Assembly (NCBI GenBank): GCA_020633205.1 | Contig: JACKEB010000021.1 | Location: 124,001-188,000 of the forward strand | Source of the DNA: Polyangiaceae bacterium | GTDB lineage: Bacteria > Myxococcota_A > Polyangia > Polyangiales > Polyangiaceae | DNA: 64,000 bases | Reading direction: 5' to 3' | In this document: one piece after another, positions 49,859 through 63,467 of the stretch | Layout: each line of letters begins with the position of its first letter | How positions within the stretch are numbered: position 1 is the first letter of the stretch | Program-made: the position numbers and the translations under genes | The notes under the pieces: model-generated | What the model saw: only the letters and a program-made list of their open reading frames with translations | Databases searched by the model: none | Told to the model about the DNA's origin: nothing

Positions 49859-51004
49859 ATGACTATGGCTTCGTCCTCCCCCAAAGTGGTCTCTGACCGC
49901 GTTTCCTTACAGCGTTCACGAACCTTTCTTCGAGGTTTGAGCAGTGGAGCGTTGATCGCCGCCGCAGGACTTGGTGTTGGTGCCTGTCAGGGCGCTGGGT
50001 TTGGCGGGCTGGGTGCGGCGTGTCCTGCGTGGAACTCCGGGGACCCGCTCACGGCCAACTTCAGCGCCGACGCCCGCGCCAATGCGAAGATCCGCACCTT
50101 CGTCTCTGCCTCCAAGGACCTGATGCAGCTCTCGCTGCAGATGGAGTCGATGACCGTCGAAGCGTGCTCGCGGATGGCGCTAGACATGGGCGCTACGCAG
50201 GCGGAGCTGCAGCCCGTGGATGACAAGCCGGGTTCTGCGGCGAAGGCGGCGTGTGGAGCTTTTTCCGCGCGGATGGATGCTGTGCTATCACAGGGCATCG
50301 GCGTGCGTGTTCAGGCCAACCTGCCGCAGTGCCAAGCAGACCTGCAGGCGAAGGCGCGCTGCGAAGGCGCATGTGACGTGAGCGTGGACCCAGGGCAGGT
50401 GATTGCGAGCTGCGAACCGGCGAAGCTCTCAGGCTACTGCCAGGGGCGCTGCGTCGGGCGTTGCGAAGGGCGCTGCACCGGTCAGTGCAACGGGCAATGT
50501 TCCCAGGTTGACGCCACCGGCCAGTGCATTGGTCAGTGCAATGGAGACTGCAACGGAAGCTGCGATGCGACCTGTCATGTGAGCTGCCAGGGTCAATGGC
50601 AGGCGCCGCAGTGCGAGGGCACGGTGCGTCCACCCAGCGCAGACGCCGAGTGCAACGCCAGTTGCACCGCTCAAGCGAATTTCCGCGCGAGTTGTACGCC
50701 AGCAGAGGTCTACGTCCAGACGTGGCCTGACGGGCAGAGCGCGGCGGCGCTGGCTGCAACCTTGCAAGCGAACCTGCCGAAGCTGCTGCAGGCGGAGTTT
50801 GCTCTGGGCAAGCGCTTGATCAACGACGCCCAGGTCGTCGTTCAGGTGGGAGCGCAGCTGCCGAAGATCATCGGGCAAGCCGGCTTGCAGGCGCTGGCTT
50901 GCGTTGGCGCTGCAGCGGACGCGAGCGTCAAGGCATCGGTCCGCGTTCAGGTGAGCGTGGAGGCGAGTGCGTCGGTTAGCGGTCGGGCTGGCGTTCAAGG
51001 CTGA
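49859..51004 (+). CDS. Cys-rich CxxxC-repeat lipoprotein
   Basis: 381 residues. The signal has a twin-Arg-free long n-region and lipobox Cys43 (GLGVGAC). A helical part follows (about 70-150). From about 165 to 280 Cys occurs every four residues (GRCVGRCEGRCTGQCNGQC, QCIGQCNGDCNGSCDATC), about 30 Cys in all. A helical C-terminal part (YVQTWPDGQSAAALAATLQA) ends with an Ala/Ser/Val beta-like repeat (KASVRVQVSVEASASVSG). The CxxxC repeat resembles cell-surface Cys-rich modules of other myxobacteria; it could bind metal or form many disulphides. No known function. Start: AAGGGA lies just before ATG 49859. Confidence 0.78.
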   Translation: MTMASSSPKVVSDRVSLQRSRTFLRGLSSGALIAAAGLGVGACQGAGFGGLGAACPAWNSGDPLTANFSADARANAKIRTFVSASKDLMQLSLQMESMTVEACSRMALDMGATQAELQPVDDKPGSAAKAACGAFSARMDAVLSQGIGVRVQANLPQCQADLQAKARCEGACDVSVDPGQVIASCEPAKLSGYCQGRCVGRCEGRCTGQCNGQCSQVDATGQCIGQCNGDCNGSCDATCHVSCQGQWQAPQCEGTVRPPSADAECNASCTAQANFRASCTPAEVYVQTWPDGQSAAALAATLQANLPKLLQAEFALGKRLINDAQVVVQVGAQLPKIIGQAGLQALACVGAAADASVKASVRVQVSVEASASVSGRAGVQG

Positions 51005-51018
51005 GCGCCGGTCGACGC

Positions 51019-52035
51019 CTAGCGGGCCAGTTCGGCGAACTCGGCCCCCGTTGGGATAGCCATCAAGTCCGCCAACAGCTCGGGGACACTGCCGCCTTCA
51101 TGTAGCAGGCGATGAATCGCGCCCGCGATGGGCAGGTCGATATGGTGCTGCTCTGCGAACTCGCGCACGGCGAGGGAAGTCTTCACTCCCTCGGCGACCA
51201 TCTTCATATCCGCCTGGATTTGGGGGAGAGTGTCCCCCGCGGCCAGCCGCGACCCGACTTGGAAGTTCCGGCTTAGGCTCGACGAGCAAGTCGCGATCAG
51301 GTCCCCGATGCCAGCCATGCCTCCGAAGGTGACGAGGCTGCCTCCCATGGCCGTACCCAGGCGCGCCATCTCGCTCAGGCCTCGAGTCATCAAGAGGGAG
51401 CGGGAGTTCTCCCCGTATCCGAGGCCGCTCAGTACCCCGGCGGCGAGGGCGACCACGTTCTTGAAAGCACCTCCGACTTCGGCTCCGACCACGTCGTGCC
51501 CCCAGTAGACGCGGAAGTAGTGATTGCCAAACGCGGCGTGCCCCTTGCGAAAGACCTCGTCGTAGTGGCTGGCCACCAGCGTGCCGGCGGGGCCGCTCTG
51601 CGCGAGCTCCCGCGCCAAGTTCGGTCCCGCGATGACTCCGATCTTGCGCAGGCAAGTTTCCTCGCGGATCACCTCGCTCATGCGCCGGTGCGTCCCCTGT
51701 TCGAGGCCCTTGGTCGCGTGGACCAGACACTGGCTTCCGTCGACGAACTCGCCGAGCTGGCGCGCGATTCCCCGCAGGCCGTGGCTTGGTACGACCAGCA
51801 CCAGCAAGTCGCTAAACTGCGCGATGCGCTCGAGGTCCGCGGTTGTCTCCAGGTTCAGCGGGAGATCGATGTTGGGCAGGTACTCGGTGTTGCAGCGCTC
51901 CTCCGCGATGCGGTTTGCCTGTTCTTCGCGGCGCGCCCAGAGCAAAGTGGGGTGGCCGTTCTCGGCGCTGATCTTCGCCAGGGTGGTCCCCCAGCTGCCA
52001 GCACCGATCACCCCAACCTTCAGACTCTCGGTCAT
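51019..52035 (-). CDS. gpsA: NAD(P)H-dependent glycerol-3-phosphate dehydrogenase
   Basis: Reduces dihydroxyacetone phosphate to sn-glycerol-3-phosphate for phospholipids. The nucleotide motif is KVGVIGAGSWGTTLAKI at the N-terminus, then VLVVPSHGLRGI, VHATKGLEQGT, IAGPNLARE and the catalytic-Lys region EVGGAFKNVVALAAG. The C-terminal helical domain has SEMARLGTAMGG and AGIGDLIATCSS. Length 338 aa, normal. It overlaps the stop of the PlsB-like gene by 4 nt, so translation is coupled and the product can go directly to the acyltransferase. Confidence 0.95.
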   Translation of the reverse strand: MTESLKVGVIGAGSWGTTLAKISAENGHPTLLWARREEQANRIAEERCNTEYLPNIDLPLNLETTADLERIAQFSDLLVLVVPSHGLRGIARQLGEFVDGSQCLVHATKGLEQGTHRRMSEVIREETCLRKIGVIAGPNLARELAQSGPAGTLVASHYDEVFRKGHAAFGNHYFRVYWGHDVVGAEVGGAFKNVVALAAGVLSGLGYGENSRSLLMTRGLSEMARLGTAMGGSLVTFGGMAGIGDLIATCSSSLSRNFQVGSRLAAGDTLPQIQADMKMVAEGVKTSLAVREFAEQHHIDLPIAGAIHRLLHEGGSVPELLADLMAIPTGAEFAELAR

Positions 52036-53669
52036 CGTGCTGCTCCTTGCTCCGCCGCGGAAGCTTGAGCTCCACCATCTACTCTCAGGGACGCCTGGCG
52101 CGTGAGGTCGTACCCTGACAGGCGATTCGCGTAGTACAAGAGGAGGTTGCGATCCTCGTGGAAAACGCGGTCACCTCGCCGCTCGGCGACAGGGTGCGTG
52201 TGATAGCTCTCGAAGTGCCGCAAGGCGTCGTCCACCACCGCAAGCGCGGTCGCAGAGCGCACCTCGTCGGCGAGTCGCGGTTGCTCCGCGGCCTGCACCA
52301 GTTCGATCGTGGCGGCTGTTTCGCGGACGACGTCGCCGTGGGGAAATGACGGTGTGCTGCCGCCCGTGCGTAGCAGGCGATACAGGTCCATCCCTGGGTT
52401 CTTTTGCTTGAGCATGCGCATCAGGCTGAAGGCGACGATATTGGTGCTCATCACCACGTTGTTCTCGCGCAGGCCCCGAACCACCGCGTCAGCGATTTCC
52501 TGGGTGTATTCCTGGTCACGCTGGTGGTCGTGCTCAGGCACGCCGTTTTTCAGTACGTAGCTCCGGGTGTCAACGACCCGGCCTCTTGGGTCGAGGCTGC
52601 GCCCCTCCTGGTCAACGTAGTTCCCCACGATGTCCAGGGGGCGCCCGAAGGTGACCGCGATGCGCCCATCCAAGGAGGCGATCTCGCTCATGAAGTTGAG
52701 GATGCGTCGCGGCTTGCTGAACTCGTCGTCCTCGATGATGTAGCGGCTCTTTCCCACCTCCTTGAGGTAGTCGTCTATCAGCGTCTCCGCCTCCAGCACC
52801 AGATCGTAGCTGATGGTGCAGGGGACGATATAGACGTTCGGCCGCATGCGTTCGTGCTTGAGGTTGTTGATGTAGGCCGTCACAGCGGTGCCGAGCAGGC
52901 CCTTCTTCAACTTGCCTTCCACCGCCCCGGAGCGACTTCGAGTTCCGCCCGGAAAAAAGAGGTTGTGGTAGCCCATCTCCATCGCCACCGTCGCGTACTC
53001 TTTGAGTACTTCCTTGTAGATGCCCGCGGTCTTCTTGCGGTCCACCCGATAGGCGCCGAGATTGTTCATGAAGAACGAAATCAGCGGATTGGTGAACAGA
53101 TTCAGACCCGCGCCGTACAACAGGGGCGGCAGCTCCATCAGGTGTGCGGCGTAGCCGAGCACGATGGAGTCGAGGTGCGAGGAGTGCGTGGGCACGACCA
53201 TGAGGGTGCCCTTGTTGAGCAAGCGCTTGACGTGGTCGACCTCACCTTGCAGCTCGATGTGGTCGCGCACGACGCTGATGCCATCCAAGGACAAAAGGTC
53301 TCTCGGACCAGCGGCGCTCGACGCCTTGAGCAGCAACGAGAGGCCGGTTGGTACGACGCTCGTAGAGAGCCTGTATACGCGTTCGTCGAAGTTGCCGACC
53401 ACTTCCGCAACGAAACGCCGCAGCATCTCTTCGAGCATCTGCTTCAGCTCGACCTGCGATGCCTTCGGCAGGCGCTTGGCGAGGCCAGCGTAGAAGCTGG
53501 CCTCGTCTCCCTTCGGGGGATCGCGTTCGAGGCGTCGGCGCTCGTGGTAGATGGTGTCGTTGATCAGCGTTTCTAGGTAGTCAGGCCCGCTGGCGGAGCG
53601 CGCCATGTGGCGCTCCAGAACCCGACTCGTTACCTCGAGCTGAATGCGTTCGCGGTCTTCCGGCCTCAT
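52032..53669 (-). CDS. PlsB-like glycerol-3-phosphate acyltransferase
   Basis: 545 residues. The acyltransferase domain (about 155-420) has block I PTHSSHLDSIVLGYAAH (HX4D), block II LGAYRVDRKK, block III FFPGGTRSRSGAVEGKLKKG and block IV VYIVPCTISYDLV. This is the PlsB/GPAT type, shorter than the about 800-residue enterobacterial enzyme. A helical N-terminal and a C-terminal domain (LREN-NVVMSTNIVAFSLM region) flank it. It should acylate position 1 of glycerol-3-phosphate. gpsA follows with a 4-nt overlap, so the two make and use the same metabolite. The frame agrees with ATG 53669. Confidence 0.88.
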   Translation of the reverse strand: MRPEDRERIQLEVTSRVLERHMARSASGPDYLETLINDTIYHERRRLERDPPKGDEASFYAGLAKRLPKASQVELKQMLEEMLRRFVAEVVGNFDERVYRLSTSVVPTGLSLLLKASSAAGPRDLLSLDGISVVRDHIELQGEVDHVKRLLNKGTLMVVPTHSSHLDSIVLGYAAHLMELPPLLYGAGLNLFTNPLISFFMNNLGAYRVDRKKTAGIYKEVLKEYATVAMEMGYHNLFFPGGTRSRSGAVEGKLKKGLLGTAVTAYINNLKHERMRPNVYIVPCTISYDLVLEAETLIDDYLKEVGKSRYIIEDDEFSKPRRILNFMSEIASLDGRIAVTFGRPLDIVGNYVDQEGRSLDPRGRVVDTRSYVLKNGVPEHDHQRDQEYTQEIADAVVRGLRENNVVMSTNIVAFSLMRMLKQKNPGMDLYRLLRTGGSTPSFPHGDVVRETAATIELVQAAEQPRLADEVRSATALAVVDDALRHFESYHTHPVAERRGDRVFHEDRNLLLYYANRLSGYDLTRQASLRVDGGAQASAAEQGAAR

Positions 53670-53800
53670 TCACGGGGGAGGGTACTACGCTTCAACCAAC
53701 GCCGGGCGACTCGCGGCGGGTTTCGCGGGAGGCCTGGATGACAGCCCGATTGAGGCCTTTCGCAGCGCGTTATGCAGGGGCGCGGCGAGCCCCTGGCCTC

Positions 53801-54538
53801 TCAGTCGGAGGCTACGCGACACCACACGCGCAGGATCACAGTGCCCTTTTCGGTCCACGGCGTGACGTCGACGCGCTCGATGTCGTCGGGGCTCTCGATC
53901 GGCAAGCGATGCATCAGCTTTTCCGCAACGAAATCTTTGCGACTGCGCATCGATGACAGGCGGCCAGCGTCGTTTGCTCGCACCACGAAGGTGATCATCT
54001 CGAACACCTCCATCTTCTGCGAGATGCGCGGTGCGCTCATTGCGGTCTGGGATTGGGCGGTGCGCCGGGGCGGTTCAGAGACGCGCAGGCCGCGTCCGAG
54101 TGCGTCCGCCACTGCATCCCGCTCGAGGTCCTCCATCGTGCTGCGACCGATGGGAGCTTCGCTGATGGTGATCACTTCGGGTGACGAGCTGTCGCGGCGC
54201 GGACGCTCCTCGAAGCTCATCGTGGTCATCTTCGGTCGCACGGAACTGCGGGCCTCTTCACCCTCATCACCGTTCCAGCCGCGATCCCGCGCGATCTGAG
54301 CGGCTTCGCGCTGCACCTCTTCAGCAATCGCTGCGAGAGTCTCGTGACCTGCAGTGCTCTGGCCGATCTCGATCTCGGGCATCGACTCGAAGCGCGCGGG
54401 CGCGGTCTGCATCAGCTCCGACGCGATGGCGGCTAGGGTGTCCCTGCCAGCGGGGCCGTGAGTGACGCGGATCTCAGGGCCCGACACGAGAGGGCGCCTG
54501 GGGGGATTGGCACTTTTGCTTCGGCGACGACGAGCCAC
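53801..54538 (-). CDS. Hypothetical protein with repeated TLxxIA motif
   Basis: 245 residues from GTG 54538. Not recognised. The N-terminus is very basic (VARRRRSKSANPPRRP). A motif of the form AGxxTLAAIAxE recurs at about 26 (AGRDTLAAIASEL) and 56 (AGHETLAAIAEEV), with a weaker third copy (IGRSTMEDLERDAV). The C-terminal 75 residues look folded (EMITFVVRANDAGRL, RVDVTPWTEKGTVILRVW). No signal or membrane segment. The repeated motif may be a short docking element. It is 131 nt upstream of the PlsB-like gene on the same strand, so it may share its transcript. Confidence 0.65.
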   Translation of the reverse strand: MARRRRSKSANPPRRPLVSGPEIRVTHGPAGRDTLAAIASELMQTAPARFESMPEIEIGQSTAGHETLAAIAEEVQREAAQIARDRGWNGDEGEEARSSVRPKMTTMSFEERPRRDSSSPEVITISEAPIGRSTMEDLERDAVADALGRGLRVSEPPRRTAQSQTAMSAPRISQKMEVFEMITFVVRANDAGRLSSMRSRKDFVAEKLMHRLPIESPDDIERVDVTPWTEKGTVILRVWCRVASD

Positions 54539-54883
54539 TAGCGCGAGTGTACCGCGGGTACGGGGGCGGAAGCGAGGGCTCGCCCAAAAGCATCGAATAG
54601 CCATGACCGGCCGATCCGACGCCAGAGATACGGTGGCGGCTGTTTCCGCGTTTTGAGGGCGGCGTCCTCGCGTGCTTCCGGTAGGGCGCAGGCGAAGGGA
54701 GATGCGGAGACCGAGGAGGTCTCGTCGCTCGATGCCAGTCCGTAACCGCGATTTTCTGCGCGAATAGCGCCTCGCGCGCCGGATTTCGAGTACGCCTCGC
54801 TGCTTCGGCCGGGTTGGCGAGGCGGTGCGCGGTGACTGTAGTCAGGGGTGGGGACGACGGAGCGTGTCGGAGCGGGAAGTCAC
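54539..54883. other. 345-nt gap between gltD and the TLxxIA gene, nothing clear
   Basis: It lies after the gltD stop and before a gene on the same strand. I see no gene, strong hairpin or T-run, only GC-rich sequence. Confidence 0.4.
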
Positions 54884-56332
54884 TTAACGAAGTCGACCCG
54901 CGCGGCCCGGTTGAGTGAGGGCGGTCTCACCACTCAGGTAGCGGTCGATGGCTTGAGCCGCGCGCCGGCCGTCTGCGATGGCCCACACCACGAGGCTTTG
55001 ACCACGCTGCATGTCTCCGGCGGAGAACACTCCGGCGACGTTGGTCATCATCTGACCGTCTACCTGAACGTTTCCGCGTTGATTCAGCTCCACACCGAGT
55101 TGGTCGAGCACTCCTCCGTGCTCTGGATGCACGAAGCCCATCGCGAGCAACACGAGGTCAGCCTTCACCTCGAATTGTGAATCGGCCACTGGCTCGAAGC
55201 GACCGTTCTGGAAGCGGACGCGCACGCATTTGAGCGCCTTCACGTTCCCGGATTCATCGCCAACGAAGGACTCCGTCGATACCGCCCAGTCGCGCTCTCC
55301 GCCTTCCTCGTGGGAGCTGCTGGTGCGTAGCTTCAGCGGCCACAGCGGCCAAGGCGTGCTGCTCGCCGCTTCGTCTGGGGGGCGGGGCATGATCTCGAAG
55401 CTGGTCACGCTCGCCGCGCCCTGGCGGTGCGAGGTCCCGATGCAGTCAGAGCCCGTATCGCCGCCGCCGAGTACCACCACGTGTTTCCCTGTGGCAAGAA
55501 TGTCTTCGCCGGGGATCGGTGTGCCGGCGACTCGACGGTTCTGCTGCTCGAGGAAATCCATCGCGAAGTGGATGCCGGCGAGTTCGCGGCCTGGCACCGG
55601 CAGATCTCGTGGCTTGCGGGAGCCGTGACAGAGGCAGATCGCGTCGAACTGCTCCTTGAGCTCAGCGCCAGTGACGTCGCGCCCGACGTTTACCCCCGTC
55701 TTGAAGGTCACCCCTTCGGCCGTCATCTGCTCCACCCGTCGCTGGACGAGCCATTTCTCGAGCTTGAAGTCCGGTATGCCGTAAGTGAGCAGGCCGCCGA
55801 GACGATCGTCCCGCTCGAACAACGTCACATCGTGACCCGCGCGAGCGAGCTGTTGGGCTGCCGCTAGGCCCGCTGGGCCAGAGCCCACGACTGCCACCTT
55901 CTTTCCGGTGCGGTGGCTGGCAGGTTCCGGCTGGACAAGTTCTTCGTTCCAGGCTCGATCAGCGATTGAGCGCTCAATCAGCTTGATACTCACCGGGTCA
56001 TCGTTGATGCCGAGCACGCAAGCAGCCTCGCAGGGCGCCGGGCACACCCGCCCCGTGAACTCGGGGAAGTTGTTGGTTGCGTGCAGCGCCAGGCTCGCGC
56101 GCTCCGGCTGGTTGGTGAAGACGTGATCGTTCCAGTCGGGGATCAGGTTGCCCAGCGGACACCCTGTGTTGCAGAACGGCACGCCACAGTCCATGCAGCG
56201 CGCGGCCTGCTCTTGCAGCTCCTGTCCCACCACGGGTAGCTCGAACTCGCGGTAGTCCTTCACGCGCTCACTGGTGGGGCGCTTATCGGCTGATTGCCGC
56301 CGATACTCCATGAAACCGGTTACCTTGCCCAT
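54884..56332 (-). CDS. gltD: Glutamate synthase small (beta) subunit
   Basis: 482 residues. Passes electrons from NADPH to GltB. The N-terminal [4Fe-4S] region has Cys46, Cys49, Cys54 and Cys58 (CMDCGVPFCNTGCP). The FAD site is VAVVGSGPAGLAAAQQLARA, followed by the NADPH site VVVLGGGDTGSDCIG and a C-terminal GVFSAGDMQRGQSLVVWAI second FAD segment. Length is standard. It starts 3 nt after the gltB stop, so the two are co-translated. Confidence 0.95.
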   Translation of the reverse strand: MGKVTGFMEYRRQSADKRPTSERVKDYREFELPVVGQELQEQAARCMDCGVPFCNTGCPLGNLIPDWNDHVFTNQPERASLALHATNNFPEFTGRVCPAPCEAACVLGINDDPVSIKLIERSIADRAWNEELVQPEPASHRTGKKVAVVGSGPAGLAAAQQLARAGHDVTLFERDDRLGGLLTYGIPDFKLEKWLVQRRVEQMTAEGVTFKTGVNVGRDVTGAELKEQFDAICLCHGSRKPRDLPVPGRELAGIHFAMDFLEQQNRRVAGTPIPGEDILATGKHVVVLGGGDTGSDCIGTSHRQGAASVTSFEIMPRPPDEAASSTPWPLWPLKLRTSSSHEEGGERDWAVSTESFVGDESGNVKALKCVRVRFQNGRFEPVADSQFEVKADLVLLAMGFVHPEHGGVLDQLGVELNQRGNVQVDGQMMTNVAGVFSAGDMQRGQSLVVWAIADGRRAAQAIDRYLSGETALTQPGRAGRLR

Positions 56333-56335
56333 GGC

Positions 56336-60919
<4,584 letters not shown>

Positions 60920-61454
60920 GCTCGCGGCCTCCAAAGGGGGGTTCGCTGATGGGCACTGCGCGCGTTTGCGCACAGCAGGTTTCGCTTTGCACCAAGCACG
61001 GCTGACCGGGGAGGGGGGGACGGCAAGCTTCGCTTGGTGCTGCCTACGCAACGCGTGGGCGGCACTCGCGCCAGAGCGACGCGAACAAGCAGTACTGATC
61101 GAACGGGCGGACCGGAAATTCAGTGCCGCCGAGGTTTATTGGGCCATGCATTAACGCGCCGCGCAAGCGTCGACACGTCAATCCTGGAGCGGTACCCAAC
61201 TCCGGCGCGCAGGGGGTAGCCCTGGCGGGACGCCAGGAGCCGATTACGCCGATTTTTGTGCGTTCTCGACTCGCGGTGGATGGGGCCGCGCCCCGCCGGT
61301 CCGGTGGTTCTGGTGGCGGTGGTGGCCTTGGGTACTAGGGCAGCTGATGACTGCCCGGCTGCAGGCTAACTGCGGAAGGTTTCTAGAATGTTTCGTACCT
61401 TCGCCAGCGGACGGACTTGGGATATCGAAGCCGTGTCTGTTATCTCCAAGGACG
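60920..61454. other. 535-nt divergent region before gltB, no gene seen
   Basis: It separates gltB (minus) from the TPR lipoprotein gene (plus) and should hold both promoters. A clear sigma-54 box was not found by eye. An AT-richer patch GGTTTATTGGGCCATGCATT at 61132-61151 is the most promoter-like part. Confidence 0.4.
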
Positions 61455-62222
61455 ATGGTTGGGTACATTGCCGGGCACGTTTCGAAGCTGAGCCAGGCCC
61501 GCGCCCTTCCTCTCGTCTGCTTGATGCTTGGAGTGGTCAGCGTCGCCTGCGGAAAGGATCCGCCGCCCCCACCGCCAGAGGTCGCTGCAAGCGCAGCGCC
61601 TCCGAAACCGTGCGCCGACGGCAAGAGCGAAGACCCCCCGAACTCCGAGTTCAAACCCGCGCAGAACGCGTTCCGGGACAAGGACTACCCCAAGGCCAAG
61701 GGGTTGTTGGAGGCGCTGGCGAAGAAGTACGAGCACAGCGCGAGTGTGCGCGTCTGGCAAGGCGACGCCGCGTTGTTCGACAGCAAGACCCCGCTCAGCG
61801 AAGCGGCGGACGAAAGCCTCGTTTTCTACAAGCAGGCACTCAAGCTGCATGAGGACGGATGCGGCCTACCAGACTACGAGCGCTATTACCTGCGAATGGG
61901 CTTTGGCTATGCGTACCTGCGGAAGAAGGACGGGAAGCAGGCGTTGGCCCATCTCAAGGCCGCCGAGAAGGAGTTCAAGAACTCATCTGGCCTGTTCTAC
62001 AACATCGCGCGCGCCTATTGCCGCGAGGATAATGTCGACGAGTGCGTCGCGTACTTCGAGAAGACACTCGTAAACGCCAAGGCGCTGAAGAAGCCTGACT
62101 TCTTACGGAGCCACTACTCTCTTGCGTCTTGGGTAAGCCGCTCACGTACTCAGAGCGAGTTCGTCAAGCTGCGACGCGACAATCGCTACCAGAAGTTGCT
62201 AGCCAAGTACAAAGGCGACTGA
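61455..62222 (+). CDS. TPR-containing lipoprotein
   Basis: 255 residues from ATG 61455, preceded by AAGGA. Lipobox Cys32 (VVSVAC), a Pro/Ala-rich linker (PPPPPPEVAASAAPPKP), then helical repeats with TPR-like spacing: AQNAFRDKDYPKAKGLLEAL, ADESLVFYKQALKLHED, RYYLRMGFGYAYLRKKDGKQ, SSGLFYNIARAYCREDNVDE. TPRs serve as protein-binding surfaces. It diverges from gltB and its stop is adjacent to the stop of the convergent lipoprotein gene (62222/62224). Confidence 0.8.
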   Translation: MVGYIAGHVSKLSQARALPLVCLMLGVVSVACGKDPPPPPPEVAASAAPPKPCADGKSEDPPNSEFKPAQNAFRDKDYPKAKGLLEALAKKYEHSASVRVWQGDAALFDSKTPLSEAADESLVFYKQALKLHEDGCGLPDYERYYLRMGFGYAYLRKKDGKQALAHLKAAEKEFKNSSGLFYNIARAYCREDNVDECVAYFEKTLVNAKALKKPDFLRSHYSLASWVSRSRTQSEFVKLRRDNRYQKLLAKYKGD

Positions 62223-62223
62223 G

Positions 62224-62796
62224 TTACTTCCCCTGCCAAACCTGCGCGTAGACCTTGGTCTTGCCTTTATCCATGTGGATAATGACTCGGTACTGTCCGG
62301 GGCTGGCGACGCAGATTGGGCCGTCGCCGTTGAGCACCACGTACCCCCTCCCAAGTTTCGCCTGGGCGACGCTCGAATCATCCCGGCTCTTCAGCTCGAG
62401 CCGGAGTTCGGCGTCGCCCTCGGCAGCAGCAGCGGCCCGCAAGCACTTGCCGGTGTCGATCACTGTGACGGGGATCTCGCGGCGCCCGCCTGGCTCAAGC
62501 TCCACTTCGAGCACTTGGGGAAGGAGTGCGTCCATGCCCGTCGCACACGCAGTTTCGAGCTTGCTCAGGGCTGCTTTGCCCGTCTCATCCTGTATCTCGT
62601 CGTAGCATCCGGGCGGCAACGGCGCTGGCTCCGCGGAGGCGCTAGCGCTGGCAGAAGGTGCGCTCGAAACGGCAGACGGCGCTGCACTGGGTTGTGCGGC
62701 GCCGTCTTGGGTTTGCGTCTCGGTGCTTGGTGTCTTGCTGCATCCGCCACACGCCGCGAGCAGCGACGCAAAGGCTAGATACGAAAAGCGATGCAT
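62224..62796 (-). CDS. Hypothetical lipoprotein with Ala/Ser-rich linker
   Basis: 190 residues from ATG 62796. The signal MHRFSYLAFASLLAACGGC gives lipidated Cys16 (or Cys19). An Ala/Ser/Pro linker (about 25-65) is followed by a small beta-rich domain (VEVELEPGGRREIPVTVIDT, AELRLELKSRDDSSVAQ, PICVASPGQYRVIIHM), with Cys pairs that may form disulphides. It resembles small myxobacterial lipoproteins with a pre-peptidase-type beta fold. No function assigned. Confidence 0.7.
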   Translation of the reverse strand: MHRFSYLAFASLLAACGGCSKTPSTETQTQDGAAQPSAAPSAVSSAPSASASASAEPAPLPPGCYDEIQDETGKAALSKLETACATGMDALLPQVLEVELEPGGRREIPVTVIDTGKCLRAAAAAEGDAELRLELKSRDDSSVAQAKLGRGYVVLNGDGPICVASPGQYRVIIHMDKGKTKVYAQVWQGK

Positions 62797-62849
62797 GGGG
62801 CGACTGTCCACTCAACGCCGAGTAGACGGCCCCATGCGGCCGCGTCAAG

Positions 62850-63467
62850 TCAGTGCTTCTTGCGCTTCTTGCGGCGGCGAAGCTTCTCCGCGCGCTTGGC
62901 AGAGCCGCTTACGGCTTCGTCGGCCGCATAGGCAACCTCGCCTGTGACGACCGAACCAGGAACCGGGAGCTTCGGAACGATCAGCAGCTCACAGTTCAGC
63001 TGCGTGTACTCGTCGTCGATGGGCTCGATACGCCAGTCTGCATCCAAGCGCTTGACGTTGCCCTTGACCATGCTGCCGCTCAGGATGCGGACGTCGCCGT
63101 CCTTCTTCACGGGCTTGAAGCGGACGACCGCCCAGATCTTCCCCGCGCCATGCAGGATGGGCACCGAGAGGTAGACCAAGGTGTCGTCCCCTTCCTTGCC
63201 AACGACGCGAGCCTTCTTGAACTTCGAGATGAAGCGCGCGTAGTTCTTGAAGTCGGTCACGACGTCTTCAACCGTCTCTGGCTTCGCTTTGATCGCGATC
63301 CGCGCGCAGCCCGCTTTGACATCACTCCTGTCAGTCTTCTTCTCGTAGCGCTCCGAGTCCTTCTTCTTCTTGAGGCGTTCGCCCTCACTCTCGGCCCACG
63401 CGGGGAGACTGAAGGAGACGCCGATGGCACCGGTGCTCAACAAGAGGCTGCGACGAGAAAGCTGCAT
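62850..63467 (-). CDS. SRPBCC/START-like secreted protein
   Basis: 205 residues from ATG 63467, with AGGAGAA in front. Signal MQLSRRSLLLSTGAIGVSFS has a twin-Arg pair (SRRSLL) and ends AWA; export may be by Tat. A Lys/Glu/Arg-rich hinge (ERLKKKKDSERYEKK) is followed by a polyketide-cyclase/START-like fold: CARIAIKAKPETVEDVVTDF, NYARFISKFKKARVV, LVYLSVPILHGAGKIWAVVR and DADWRIEPIDDEYTQLNCEL. It ends in a very basic tail RRRKKRKKH. It could bind a hydrophobic ligand in the periplasm. The tail is unusual for a secreted protein and may bind acid surfaces or nucleic acids. Confidence 0.8.
   Translation of the reverse strand: MQLSRRSLLLSTGAIGVSFSLPAWAESEGERLKKKKDSERYEKKTDRSDVKAGCARIAIKAKPETVEDVVTDFKNYARFISKFKKARVVGKEGDDTLVYLSVPILHGAGKIWAVVRFKPVKKDGDVRILSGSMVKGNVKRLDADWRIEPIDDEYTQLNCELLIVPKLPVPGSVVTGEVAYAADEAVSGSAKRAEKLRRRKKRKKH

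Noticed and set aside
52404..53576. 390-codon plus-strand open frame opposite the PlsB-like gene
   Set aside because: The minus strand carries intact acyltransferase motifs; the plus frame has none.
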